This document shows, piece after piece, positions 8,033 to 16,033 of a DNA stretch of 33,249 bases. The notes under the pieces were generated by a model. The model was not told where the DNA came from, did not search any database, and saw only the letters and a program-made list of their open reading frames with translations. Position numbers and translations under genes: made by a program. The stretch is from Anaerolineales bacterium (GTDB lineage Bacteria; Chloroflexota; Anaerolineae; Anaerolineales; Villigracilaceae), in the NCBI GenBank assembly GCA_017985935.1, contig JAGNWT010000042.1, forward strand, positions 1 through 33,249. The letters are read 5' to 3'. Within the stretch, counting starts at the first letter, position 1; every line of letters starts with the position of its first letter.

Positions 8033-8647
8033 TCAATTGCAGGTTGAGCCAAGCATCTCGGCGATAATGCTGAATGGGAAGGTGCACCAGCGCGCGCCTG
8101 TCGGGTCGGCATCCACAACCAGGAAGGTCACCACGCACAAGCAGATGAAGAGGAAAACTCCTCCGCCAATAATGAGCGGCAGCATGTTGGACTTCTTCGC
8201 GGGGGTATTGGCGGGCGCAACCGGAGGAGCGGTGTAAACATTCTGCACGGCGGGCTGGGGCTGAGCCTGTTGCTGCTGCACAACCGGTGGAGGCGCCACT
8301 CGTGCAGACTTGCGCGGAGTGACCACCATTGTCGCACCGGGGTCCACATTGACCGCGTCGTACATCAGCACGATCTGCTCACCCAGTGAAACGACATCTC
8401 CGGGCTTTAAGACAAACGGTCCTGCAAGACGCTGCCCGTTCACAAAGGTGCCGTTGGTCGAACCAAGGTCTTCAAGCACATACTTGCCGCCCTGAAATGA
8501 AAGGCGGGAATGTTTGCGTGAGACTTCGGCATCGTTGATCGCCACGCCATTGGATGCGTCACGCCCGATGGTGATCTGTTCTCCTTCGAGAGGATAAATT
8601 ACGCCGGGAGTCGGTCCCGAGCGCATGACGAATTGAAACTGAGACAT
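8033..8647 (-). CDS. FHA-domain protein with C-terminal membrane anchor
   Basis: The 204-residue product starts with a forkhead-associated domain (about 5-97). It keeps the phosphothreonine-binding residues: G28-R29, S43, H46 in SRKH, and the STNGTFVNG loop with N65. A Pro/Gln-rich linker with Thr residues (100-152) leads to one hydrophobic helix (about 156-178) and a short tail with two cysteines. FHA domains bind phosphothreonine peptides and relay Ser/Thr-kinase signals; this one would face the cytoplasm. The start at 8647 is chosen because GGAGGA lies just upstream; a TTG at 8662 is in frame but would overlap that site. It follows the histidine-kinase gene but has its own promoter and terminator. 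Confidence 0.85.
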   Translation of the reverse strand: MSQFQFVMRSGPTPGVIYPLEGEQITIGRDASNGVAINDAEVSRKHSRLSFQGGKYVLEDLGSTNGTFVNGQRLAGPFVLKPGDVVSLGEQIVLMYDAVNVDPGATMVVTPRKSARVAPPPVVQQQQAQPQPAVQNVYTAPPVAPANTPAKKSNMLPLIIGGGVFLFICLCVVTFLVVDADPTGARWCTFPFSIIAEMLGSTCN

Positions 8648-8688
8648 CTTCTTCCTCCACAATTACGATATTGTATCGATCATTTCCT

Positions 8689-8717
8689 AGTGTACAGGTG
8701 ACACTAAAAAAAGTCAA
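8689..8717 (-). promoter_or_regulatory. Near-consensus promoter of the FHA gene
   Basis: On the minus strand TTGACT (8712-8717) and TACACT (8689-8694) are exactly 17 bases apart. It begins directly behind the stop codon of the histidine-kinase gene (8719-8721), so the FHA gene can be expressed apart from the upstream operon. The short dyad AGTGT/ACACT spanning the -10 could bind a regulator. Confidence 0.6.
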
Positions 8718-8718
8718 A

Positions 8719-9966
8719 TCAGTCTTTTTTCCTACGACTCTGCCTGACCTCTTCGATCTCATCAGGTCGCGGCTGATTACGCCCATAACGCGGCAGGAAG
8801 ATCGAAAACACCGTGCCCACCCCGATCTTGCTCTTCACTTCGATCCGTCCGCCGTGCCCGTGGATGATCTGCTTGCAAATGGAAAGTCCCAACCCAGTGC
8901 CCGCCACACGAGATTCATGCTCGCGCACGCGGAAAAATTTCTGGAACAGGTGCGGCAGGGATTCATCCGGAATGCCCACGCCGGTATCTTGGATATACAA
9001 TGCCATTTGGTCTTCCATGGCTTCAGCACGCATCATCACTGTCCCATTGGGACGGTTATATTTGATCGCGTTGCTCAACAGGTTCAGGAGCACCTGCTTG
9101 ATCTTGTCGCGGTCCGCCTCGAGCAGGGGCAGCCCTTCCGGTGATTCAACCCGGATCTGAATATTTTCCTCGGAGGCTTTCGAGGTCATCACATCCTTGC
9201 ATTCATAGATCAGGTCGGCCACGCTGAACACAGACTTGCGGAACTGTACGCGTCCCGATTCAAGCCTGGCCAAGTCCAGGAAGGAGGATGCGAGGGAATT
9301 CAAGCGCATCGTTTCGTTATGGATGTTATTGATGATCTGGTCGCGTTGTTCTTGCGACATCTCCGGGCGCAGCAGCAAATAAGTAGCTGTGCTCAATGAA
9401 GCCAGCGGCGTACGCAGTTCATGCACGAACTCGGAGATCAAGTCGGATTGTTGGAACAATCGGGCATTCTCGATCGCAACCGCCGCCTGAGCGCCTAGCA
9501 CCAAAAGCATGGATTCATCGGCGTCGCTGAATTTTCCACGATGCTTGTTTAAGGCTTCCAGCACGCCAACGATCTTGTTCTTGGTAACGAGGGGAATTCC
9601 CAGCAGAGATTCGGTCGAGAAGCCGGTAGTCTCTTCCACGTTCGGGAAGAAACGCGGATCATTGTGAGCGTTGGTGATTCGCACCGGTCTGCGGTTGTTG
9701 ACGATCCAGCCGGCGATGCTCCCCTCCAGGGGGACAACGATCCCGCGGCGCATGGACTCATCCATATTGGTCGAGACCTGAAAATATAACTGCCGTGAAG
9801 TATCGTCATACAGCAAAATGGATGCCGCTTCTGCGCCGCTGATCTCCGCCGCCGCGTGCACGATGCGCGAGAGCAGGATATCCAGGTCTAATGTGGATGC
9901 CAGATCACGGGCAATATCCACCAGACGTCGGTATCCATCCAGCCGCTCGGTTTTTATTTCAGCCAT
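8719..9966 (-). CDS. Soluble GAF-domain sensor histidine kinase
   Basis: The 415-residue product has a GAF domain (about 15-172), a HisKA dimerisation domain with phospho-acceptor H182 in the motif FVHELRTPL, and a HATPase domain: N-box near N295-N299 (LLNLLSNAIKYN), DTGVGIP at 327-333, FQKFF near 341, GTGLGLSICKQ at 356-366. No membrane helix is seen, so it senses a cytoplasmic or ligand signal through GAF. The gene overlaps the sirtuin gene by eight bases (ATGGCTGA), and that gene overlaps the REC-CpaE-like gene, so the three are co-translated. The REC protein is the likely phosphorylation partner, by inference from position only. Confidence 0.92.
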   Translation of the reverse strand: MAEIKTERLDGYRRLVDIARDLASTLDLDILLSRIVHAAAEISGAEAASILLYDDTSRQLYFQVSTNMDESMRRGIVVPLEGSIAGWIVNNRRPVRITNAHNDPRFFPNVEETTGFSTESLLGIPLVTKNKIVGVLEALNKHRGKFSDADESMLLVLGAQAAVAIENARLFQQSDLISEFVHELRTPLASLSTATYLLLRPEMSQEQRDQIINNIHNETMRLNSLASSFLDLARLESGRVQFRKSVFSVADLIYECKDVMTSKASEENIQIRVESPEGLPLLEADRDKIKQVLLNLLSNAIKYNRPNGTVMMRAEAMEDQMALYIQDTGVGIPDESLPHLFQKFFRVREHESRVAGTGLGLSICKQIIHGHGGRIEVKSKIGVGTVFSIFLPRYGRNQPRPDEIEEVRQSRRKKD

Positions 9967-10735
9967 TCAATACTCTTTCTGCGATCGCCGGAATGACCGT
10001 TGCCACATCTTCCAAGATCGCCACATCTGCGCGGACGTTAATGTAGGTCTGCGTATTATTGATAATGATCAAATGTGCGCCGCGGTCCAGGGCTTGCATG
10101 GGCAGCCCTGCTACTGGCAGAACTTCCAGGGAAGAGCCGATCACCACCATCAGGTCGCACTGACGCGCCGCGCGCTGAGCCTTGTACCAGGCGGTCTGCG
10201 GAAGCTGCTCGCCGAAAAGGATCACATCCGGTTTGAGGATGTTTCCGCATTTCGGGCAGTGAGGGATCGCGCCGGTCTCTGCGAACTCGGCAATATACCC
10301 TTCCGCGTCCACTTGATGATAACACTGTGTGCACGTTAAAGTCTGCATCGTACCGTGCACTTCTATTACATTTTTTGAACCGGCTTTTTGGTGGAGGACA
10401 TCGATATTCTGAGTGACAATGGAATGCAAGCGCCCCGCTTTTTCCAGGTCGGTCAGCGCGCAATGCGCAGGGTTCGGTTGTGCAAAAAAGATCTGGCGTG
10501 CCAGCGGACGAAACCACTGGTAAAAGTTTTCGGGCGCGGTGCGAAAAGTACTGAGCGAAGCCACTTCAAGCGGCTCATCGCGCGACCATAGCCCGGTCCC
10601 TGTGGAACGAAAATCAGGAATCCCAGACGGGGTCGATAGCCCGGCGCCGCTCAAAACCACTGCGTGCTTCGATTGGCGGAAAAGGGCTGCAGCAAAATCA
10701 ATGCTGGCTTCCGTCTGGGAGGAGAACGAACTCAT
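9959..10735 (-). CDS. Sirtuin, NAD-dependent protein deacylase (Sir2/CobB family)
   Basis: The 258-residue length fits bacterial sirtuins. Visible motifs are the NAD-binding GAGLSTPSGIPDFRS near residue 30, TQNIDVLHQKAG near 108, the catalytic histidine in EVHGTMQ near 124, two zinc-binding CxxC pairs (CTQC and CPKC), and the GSSLEVLPVAGLP segment. The enzyme removes acyl groups from lysine, consuming NAD and releasing nicotinamide and O-acyl-ADP-ribose. No Class III Ala-Arg-Tyr-Arg desuccinylase signature is apparent. It sits between a response-regulator gene and a histidine-kinase gene with overlaps of four (ATGA) and eight bases. This placement is unusual for a sirtuin. Confidence 0.92.
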   Translation of the reverse strand: MSSFSSQTEASIDFAAALFRQSKHAVVLSGAGLSTPSGIPDFRSTGTGLWSRDEPLEVASLSTFRTAPENFYQWFRPLARQIFFAQPNPAHCALTDLEKAGRLHSIVTQNIDVLHQKAGSKNVIEVHGTMQTLTCTQCYHQVDAEGYIAEFAETGAIPHCPKCGNILKPDVILFGEQLPQTAWYKAQRAARQCDLMVVIGSSLEVLPVAGLPMQALDRGAHLIIINNTQTYINVRADVAILEDVATVIPAIAERVLNG

Positions 10736-11895
10736 CGAGCCTTTTCACGTCCAATGATCGTATCTGCCATCTTGAGGAATTGTTGAGAGGTGATATTCGT
10801 CGGCTGACAGACCACGACCGGTGTTTGCATCCGCGAAGCCTGCAGGAACAATTCAGGAGCAGGGGTGAGTGTGAGAGCCACAGAGTGATTTAGCAGTTCC
10901 TGCACTTTTGCAGATTGCATTTGTGCTTCAGAACGCTGACGGTTATTCAATACCACGCTGATACTTGCGCGATCGAGTTTCAGGTCGGCAATATCGTCGA
11001 TCAATAATTTGCTATGCTGAATGGAACTCGGCACACCCTCGACAACAACAACCCGTTCGGAGCACAAGGGAAGGATCTTCTGCACATGAGCAGGCAGCCC
11101 GGTACCCAAATCCAGGACTACGAAACGCGCGAGAGTGGAAAGCCGGGTGATCAGAGATTCGTAATTCTGCACCTGCGAGGTCAACACCACTTCGCGCGGA
11201 TTCTCAGATGCAAGCATAAGTTTCATTCCTGAGCTATGAGAGAGAAGCGATGCCTGCACCTTCTCGCGCGTGATCTCAACCACACTGCCCTGTAAAAGTT
11301 CGGTCAGTCCCTTTTGGTTCGGGAAGCCAAGATCCATGCCGAGCGTGCCCTGCCCGGGTGTCATTTCAGCCAGGATCACATCGGCTTGTGAACGGGTATG
11401 GATCGCCGCCGCGAGGTTCGAAGCCAGTGAAGAAACGCCCAATCCTCCGCGCGCAGAAAGGACACCGATCACATATCCATGATGCTCGTGCGATGCAGTT
11501 ACGATCTCGGTCGCATCTTTTGGAGCCGCGCGTGAAAGCAGGGCTTTCACATGAGCCTGTAATTCTGTGGGGTGAGTGGGCTTGGTGAGATAGTCATCCG
11601 CCCCAACCTCAAAACCCGTTACTTTATCATCCAATTGTGTCTTTGCTGTGAACATCAAGATCGGGACAGTGGCCGTGGTCGGATTCTTCCGCAAACGGCG
11701 GGTGACTTCATAACCGTCCATGTCGGGCATCATAACGTCGAGCAGAATCAGGTCGGGGCGCTCATCGAACGCTTTTGCAAGCCCCTGTGATCCGTTCGAA
11801 GCAGCAACGATCTGATACCCCTGTCGTTGCAACATTAACCCAACCAGCCTGAGGGTGTCTACATCATCGTCAATGATCAAAATTTTTTCAGTCAT
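10732..11895 (-). CDS. Response regulator fused to a CpaE/TadZ-like P-loop ATPase domain
   Basis: Residues 1-122 form a receiver domain with acidic D10-D11, phospho-acceptor D53, T83 and K105. From about 142 a MinD/ParA-type domain follows. Its P-loop reads SARGGLGVSS: valine replaces the nucleotide-binding lysine, and arginine stands at the deviant-lysine position. This is characteristic of CpaE/TadZ proteins, which position Tad (Flp) pilus machinery at a pole and often carry an N-terminal REC-like domain. No other tad genes are in the window. It is the first gene of a three-gene overlapping operon with sirtuin and histidine kinase. GAGG lies four bases before the ATG. Confidence 0.85.
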   Translation of the reverse strand: MTEKILIIDDDVDTLRLVGLMLQRQGYQIVAASNGSQGLAKAFDERPDLILLDVMMPDMDGYEVTRRLRKNPTTATVPILMFTAKTQLDDKVTGFEVGADDYLTKPTHPTELQAHVKALLSRAAPKDATEIVTASHEHHGYVIGVLSARGGLGVSSLASNLAAAIHTRSQADVILAEMTPGQGTLGMDLGFPNQKGLTELLQGSVVEITREKVQASLLSHSSGMKLMLASENPREVVLTSQVQNYESLITRLSTLARFVVLDLGTGLPAHVQKILPLCSERVVVVEGVPSSIQHSKLLIDDIADLKLDRASISVVLNNRQRSEAQMQSAKVQELLNHSVALTLTPAPELFLQASRMQTPVVVCQPTNITSQQFLKMADTIIGREKAR

Positions 11896-11931
11896 AATTC
11901 CTCAACCGTCAGTCAGATGTTCGTTTCTTCA

Positions 11932-11937
11932 ATTATA
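11932..11937 (-). promoter_or_regulatory. Candidate -10 box for the REC-CpaE operon
   Basis: Minus-strand TATAAT lies about 36 bases upstream of the operon's ATG at 11895. No clear -35 is visible. It is divergent from, and 30 bases away from, the tmRNA -10 box, so the two promoters share one control region. Confidence 0.45.
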
Positions 11938-11963
11938 ACGGATAAACTCCTATTAATCTCCTG

Positions 11964-11972
11964 TGCTATAAT
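11964..11972 (+). promoter_or_regulatory. Extended -10 promoter of tmRNA
   Basis: TGCTATAAT is a perfect extended -10 element. Transcription would begin near 11980 and give a precursor with about 28 extra 5' bases before the mature tmRNA end. That leader contains the short dyad GCATGAA / TTCATGC. Confidence 0.6.
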
Positions 11973-12007
11973 TAAAGTGCATGAAGAAAAAATTTCATGC
12001 CATTCGC

Positions 12008-12384
12008 GGGGATGATCGGCTTCGACGGGAGAGGCTGGTTCCGGAATGCGAGCCGAGCGCGCGCCGAACTCGTAAAATCAGCGCAAACATTAAGTGCCAA
12101 AAACACTTCTTACGCTGCTATGCCCCTCGCCGCCTAAGGCGAACCATAACAGTTGACATCTTAGGATGTCACGTCCGCCGTCACCGAACTTCACCGGGTG
12201 CCGGGCCGGGCGACACAAAGGTGGAGCGCTGCGTATGACTCTGCTAAATACGCCTAAGATAAGCAGATGGTCACAGGGTTACCTGCCCGCCGAGATCCCT
12301 GTGATGACTAAATTCGGCAGGCTACGCTCGTAGAGTTCCGAGGGTCGAATCTTTCGGACCCGGGTTCAATTCCCGGCATCTCCA
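12008..12384 (+). ncRNA. ssrA: tmRNA (SsrA), one-piece
   Basis: The RNA begins GGGGATGATCGGCTTCGAC, the conserved tmRNA 5' end, and closes with a T arm (CCGGG-TTCAATT-CCCGG) and CATCTCC at 12377-12383. The acceptor stem pairs 12008-12014 with 12377-12383 and has a G3-U70 wobble, the alanine identity element. The CCA tail is not fully encoded (ACA follows) and must be added. The tag frame at 12096-12137 reads AKNTSYAAMPLAA then TAA, assuming GCC at 12096 is the resume codon. The tag ends in the Leu-Ala-Ala degron seen by ClpXP-type proteases. tmRNA frees ribosomes stalled on broken messages. Its partner SmpB is not in the window. Confidence 0.95.
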
Positions 12385-12389
12385 CACCC

Positions 12390-12421
12390 ATTCGCCCGGC
12401 AGGTTATACTGCTGGGCGAAT
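12390..12421 (+). terminator. Hairpin terminator of tmRNA
   Basis: ATTCGCCCGGCAG and CTGCTGGGCGAAT form a 13-base stem with one G-U pair around a GTTATA loop, starting six bases after the mature tmRNA end. The trailing T run is weak (TCGTTTAATGG). Confidence 0.7.
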
Positions 12422-12439
12422 TCGTTTAATGGAGAAACC

Positions 12440-13192
12440 ATGAAAAAACTTTTATTGATCGGATGCCTGCTCCTGACAGCCGCCTGCCAAAGCGCACCCG
12501 CCGCAACCCAGGCAGAATCCGCCCCGCAAACAACCAGTCAGACTCCGCCCCCGCCTGCCACTGCCACGAGCATCCCGACCCTCACCCCCGTCCCGACCGC
12601 CAGCCCCACATCCACGCCCGTGCCTATGTTCTTCACCGAAGATTTCAACGCGGACTTGGGCGCATGGGCGTCTTTCCAGACTGGCGGCGCACAACCCGCA
12701 TTGGTCGGGCTTGAAAACGACCTGCTCCGGATCGACTTTGCCTCTCCTGACACCTGGTATTACGCCATCCACAACGCGCACGAATATTCAAGCGTGAACA
12801 TCAGCGCAAAATTCTTTGGCACCGCTTCCGGTTCCATTGGGGTGGTTTGCAATTACAGCGAAACCAATGGATGGTATGAATTCAACCTCGCCAGCGACGG
12901 GACATACAGCGTCCTGCTCGGACAATGGCTCTCACCAGAGATCGCACAGTACACACCCATCGTGAGCGACACCACCGAATACCTGCAAGCCGGCATACTC
13001 GACCATGAAGTTGGATTGACCTGTCAGGATAATCTTCTCTTTTTGTTCATCAACGGCAAACTCTTCCGCAAGCTGGATGTCAGCCATATCGGTCTTGCCG
13101 GCGGCAAGGTCGGCATCAGTGCCGCCTCCTACGCAGACATTCCCATGACCGCAACCTTTGACTGGGTACAGGTCAGCGAGCCGGGACAATAA
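12440..13192 (+). CDS. Secreted lipoprotein with Thr/Pro linker and beta-sandwich-like domain
   Basis: The 250-residue product has a lipoprotein signal: two lysines, a hydrophobic stretch and the lipobox LTAAC with C16 as the lipidated cysteine. Residues 20-62 are a Thr/Pro/Ala-rich spacer typical of Anaerolineae surface proteins. From about 65 (FTEDFNADLGAW) to 247 the pattern of strands with DFNADLGAW, NGWYEFNL and FDWVQVSEP matches the concanavalin/LamG-like jelly-roll found in DUF1080-type carbohydrate-active or binding proteins. No catalytic residues are identifiable, so a ligand-binding role outside the membrane is the best guess. GGAG lies seven bases before the ATG. Confidence 0.75.
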   Translation: MKKLLLIGCLLLTAACQSAPAATQAESAPQTTSQTPPPPATATSIPTLTPVPTASPTSTPVPMFFTEDFNADLGAWASFQTGGAQPALVGLENDLLRIDFASPDTWYYAIHNAHEYSSVNISAKFFGTASGSIGVVCNYSETNGWYEFNLASDGTYSVLLGQWLSPEIAQYTPIVSDTTEYLQAGILDHEVGLTCQDNLLFLFINGKLFRKLDVSHIGLAGGKVGISAASYADIPMTATFDWVQVSEPGQ

Positions 13193-13273
13193 AATTTCTA
13201 TGCATCGTTAACAGAATTCTTGCACACATCGCTTAATATTTAGACATCGAAAACATAAGCAAGGAGTAACCTC

Positions 13274-15169
13274 ATGGGAAAAATCATTGGCATTGACCTC
13301 GGCACGACAAACAGCGTGGTATCCGTCATGGAAGGCGGAACACCCACTGTCATCACCACTGCAGAAGGCGGACGCCTCTGCCCGTCTGTTGTGGCCTTTA
13401 ATAAGAACGGCGAGCGCATGGTCGGGCAGACCGCCAAACGACAGGCTGTCATCAATGCAGACAACACTGTCTATTCCATCAAGCGTTTTATGGGACGGCA
13501 CTTCGGAGAGACCAGCGTTGAACGCGGCATGGTTTCGTTTCAAGTGATCGAAGGACCATCAAACGATGTGCGCGTTAAACTTCCTGTAACCGGCAAGGAA
13601 TATTCTCCGCAGGAGATCAGCGCCATGGTGCTGGGCAAACTCAAGGCGGATGCGGAAGCGTATCTCGGTCAGACCGTGACGCAAGCTGTCATCACCGTCC
13701 CTGCGTATTTCAATGACAGCCAGCGCCAGGCAACCAAGGACGCAGGCAAGATCGCAGGTTTGGAAGTTCTGCGCATCATCAACGAGCCGACAGCCTCCGC
13801 GCTGGCTTACGGGCTCGACAAGAAAAAGAACGAAACCATTCTGGTCTTCGACCTCGGCGGCGGCACATTTGACGTGTCGGTGCTGGAAGTGGGCGAAGGC
13901 GTGATCGAAGTCAAATCCACCAACGGCGATACTCACCTCGGCGGCGATGACTGGGATCAGAAAATCACCAACTGGGCGGCGGATGAATTCAAGAAGGATC
14001 AGGGTATCGATCTGCGCGCCGACAAGCAGGCGCTCCAGCGTTTGCGCGAAGCGGCAGAGAAGGCGAAGATCGAGCTTTCCACGATGATGGAAACCGAGAT
14101 CAACCTGCCCTACATCACAGCCGATGCCAGCGGACCGAAGCACCTGCAATTGAAACTCAGCCGTGCCAAGTTCGAGCAGATGACCAGCGACCTGCTCCAG
14201 CGCTGCCGCAAGCCTTTTGAAGCCGCGCTCAAGGACGCGGGGCTCTCCGCCGATAAACTCGACGAAGTGGTTCTCGTCGGCGGTTCATCGCGCATGCCGA
14301 TGGTTCAGGATCTGGTTCGCAGTTTGACGAACGGCAAAGAGCCGAACAAGGGAGTCAATCCCGATGAAGTCGTTGCGATCGGCGCTGCCATTCAGGGCGG
14401 TGTGCTCGGCGGCGATGTGAAAGACATTCTGCTTTTGGATGTAACCCCGCTCTCGCTCGGCGTGGAAACGATGGGCAGTGTGATGACCGTGATGATCGAA
14501 CGCAATACCACGATCCCCGTCCGCAAGACCGAGACCTATTCCACCGCGGCAGATAACCAGACCGCTGTGGACATCCATGTCTTGCAGGGCGAGCGCCCAA
14601 TGGCGCAGGACAATATGAGCCTTGGCAGATTCCGCCTGGACGGAATCCCACCGGCGCCGCGCGGAATCCCGCAGGTGGAAGTGACCTTCGATATCGACGC
14701 GAACGGCATCCTGCATGTGACCGCGAAAGACAAGGCGACCAACAAGGAACAGAAGGTGACCATTACCGCATCGACCAACTTGAACAAGGGCGATATCGAT
14801 CGCATGGTACAGGAAGCCCGCCAAAACGAAGCCGCGGACAAGTCACGCCGCGAGTTGATCGAAGTGAAGAACACCGCCGATAATCTCGTCTATCAGACCG
14901 AGAAGGCGCTGCGCGAACTTGGGGACAAGGTCCCGTCCGCAGAGCGCGGCTCGATCGAAACGCAGATCAATGACCTGAAGCAAGCCGCGCAGGGTGATGA
15001 TGTTGCGAACATCAAGAAGCAGACCGAAACCCTGCAGAACACCTTCCACGCCCTGAGCCAGCAGTTGTACTCGCAAGGGCAACCGCAGGAACAGGGTCAG
15101 CCGAGTGGCGGTCCCGCCGCGAGCGGACCCAAAGACGGCGATGTGATCGACGGTGAAGTGAAAGAGTAA
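13274..15169 (+). CDS. dnaK: Molecular chaperone DnaK (Hsp70)
   Basis: At 631 residues this is a full-length Hsp70. It shows the phosphate-1 motif GIDLGTTNS (residues 6-14), the phosphate-2 motif [15 protein letters not shown] near 192, the adenosine motif [11 protein letters not shown] near 333, the linker [13 protein letters not shown] near 386, a substrate-binding domain to about 505, a helical lid, and the disordered tail ending [11 protein letters not shown]. It binds exposed hydrophobic peptides in an ATP-controlled cycle with DnaJ and GrpE, neither of which is adjacent. Start: AAGGAG is eight bases before the ATG. No CIRCE element is visible in the 80-base leader. A strong terminator follows, so it is probably monocistronic. 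Confidence 0.98.
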   Translation: MGKIIGIDLGTTNSVVSVMEGGTPTVITTAEGGRLCPSVVAFNKNGERMVGQTAKRQAVINADNTVYSIKRFMGRHFGETSVERGMVSFQVIEGPSNDVRVKLPVTGKEYSPQEISAMVLGKLKADAEAYLGQTVTQAVITVPAYFNDSQRQATKDAGKIAGLEVLRIINEPTASALAYGLDKKKNETILVFDLGGGTFDVSVLEVGEGVIEVKSTNGDTHLGGDDWDQKITNWAADEFKKDQGIDLRADKQALQRLREAAEKAKIELSTMMETEINLPYITADASGPKHLQLKLSRAKFEQMTSDLLQRCRKPFEAALKDAGLSADKLDEVVLVGGSSRMPMVQDLVRSLTNGKEPNKGVNPDEVVAIGAAIQGGVLGGDVKDILLLDVTPLSLGVETMGSVMTVMIERNTTIPVRKTETYSTAADNQTAVDIHVLQGERPMAQDNMSLGRFRLDGIPPAPRGIPQVEVTFDIDANGILHVTAKDKATNKEQKVTITASTNLNKGDIDRMVQEARQNEAADKSRRELIEVKNTADNLVYQTEKALRELGDKVPSAERGSIETQINDLKQAAQGDDVANIKKQTETLQNTFHALSQQLYSQGQPQEQGQPSGGPAASGPKDGDVIDGEVKE

Positions 15170-15197
15170 TCTGAGTAACGAGTAATAAGTGTGAAAT

Positions 15198-15235
15198 AAA
15201 AAGTGGACAGCCAGAAAATTGGCTGTCCACTTTTT
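15198..15235. terminator. Bidirectional terminator between dnaK and the heme-protein gene
   Basis: A 16-base perfect stem (15198-15213 with 15220-15235) around the loop GAAAAT has A- and T-runs at its ends. It serves the dnaK transcript and, in reverse, the convergent operon ending at 15272. Confidence 0.9.
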
Positions 15236-15271
15236 TATCGTGTAAATATTTTTTTCAGAAAGCAGGGGCAA

Positions 15272-16021
15272 CTATCCCTGAGTCCGGCTCGGAGCAGAAA
15301 CAGGCGCGGGCGCAGGTCTCTTGTTCTGGGGGAAGAGCGCATCCGCCACAGTCACCAGGATCCGATACATCAAAAGGAAGAGCAAACTTCCAACCGAGAA
15401 CCAGTAATAATTCTGTGCCCAGCTCGCGGAAGTATCTGTGCCGCTGAAGAGACCATGAAAGATCCCCAGCAGATACATGCCAAAACTTCCGTAATGCAGA
15501 AAGCGCCAGGACTTCTGCCCGATCGACGGGCGGACATAGAACGAGGCGACAAGGATCGCCCAGGTGTAAAAAGCGATCTGCCCAATGCCCACCCAGAACG
15601 GACGATATTCTGTCGTGCTGAAAGGGATCAGCAGTTGCAGCAGGGTGAACTTGATGTAGTGATCACCCATGATGATGATGGCGTGAAAGATCGAGAACGC
15701 CAGTCCAAGCAGGCTGACATATTCATGGATCGCAAAGGACGCGGGAGCGCCGGGCCACAAGCGTGCCATCTTATTGGTGATGCCCAGCCCAAGCGCCATT
15801 GACACCCAAAGCAGGGATAGAGAGACAAAAGCCGTGGCGCGGGAAAGATACCAATACGCCTTCGGGGCATCGCCCTCCAAAGAGAAGGACATGTTCGGCA
15901 GCCAGGCCGGTAACAGCAGCACGGCGATCAACAAACCGACCGTCATGGCGACGAGAAAAGCCAGAAAGGTCTGGATGCTTACCGATGATTCAAATTCCTG
16001 CTCGGATGAGTTGACAGACAT
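15272..16021 (-). CDS. Ferric-reductase-like transmembrane heme protein
   Basis: The 249-residue product has six or so membrane helices and matches the ferric-reductase-like transmembrane domain (PF01794). Histidines occur in two pairs, H99/H113 and H176/H189, separated by 14 and 13 residues. This is the spacing that holds two stacked b hemes in NADPH oxidases and ferric reductases. The FAD- and NAD(P)H-binding domains of those enzymes are absent, as in MsrQ/YedZ-type proteins, so electrons must come from another partner. It is the last gene of a four-gene set with an ApbE-type FMN transferase 12 bases upstream. AAGGAG lies eight bases before the start. The C-terminus is Pro/Ala-rich. Confidence 0.85.
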   Translation of the reverse strand: MSVNSSEQEFESSVSIQTFLAFLVAMTVGLLIAVLLLPAWLPNMSFSLEGDAPKAYWYLSRATAFVSLSLLWVSMALGLGITNKMARLWPGAPASFAIHEYVSLLGLAFSIFHAIIIMGDHYIKFTLLQLLIPFSTTEYRPFWVGIGQIAFYTWAILVASFYVRPSIGQKSWRFLHYGSFGMYLLGIFHGLFSGTDTSASWAQNYYWFSVGSLLFLLMYRILVTVADALFPQNKRPAPAPVSAPSRTQG

Positions 16022-16033
16022 TTTGATTACTCC

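Noticed and set aside
8645..8662. TTG at 8662 as start of the FHA protein
   Set aside because: The GGAGGA ribosome-binding site lies between this TTG and the ATG at 8647, so the ATG is the start.
10732..11895. Plasmid-type ParA partition gene
   Set aside because: The P-loop lysine is replaced by valine, a receiver domain is fused, and no ParB gene or parS-like site is adjacent; CpaE/TadZ fits better.
12340..12384. Separate tRNA gene suggested by the T arm and acceptor 3' half
   Set aside because: The 5' half of the acceptor lies more than 300 bases upstream and the D/anticodon arms are missing. It is the tRNA-like domain of tmRNA.
13193..13273. CIRCE/HrcA operator before dnaK
   Set aside because: No TTAGCACTC-N9-GAGTGCTAA-like repeat is present. 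TTGCAC and TAATAT there are only eight bases apart, so no promoter was called either.
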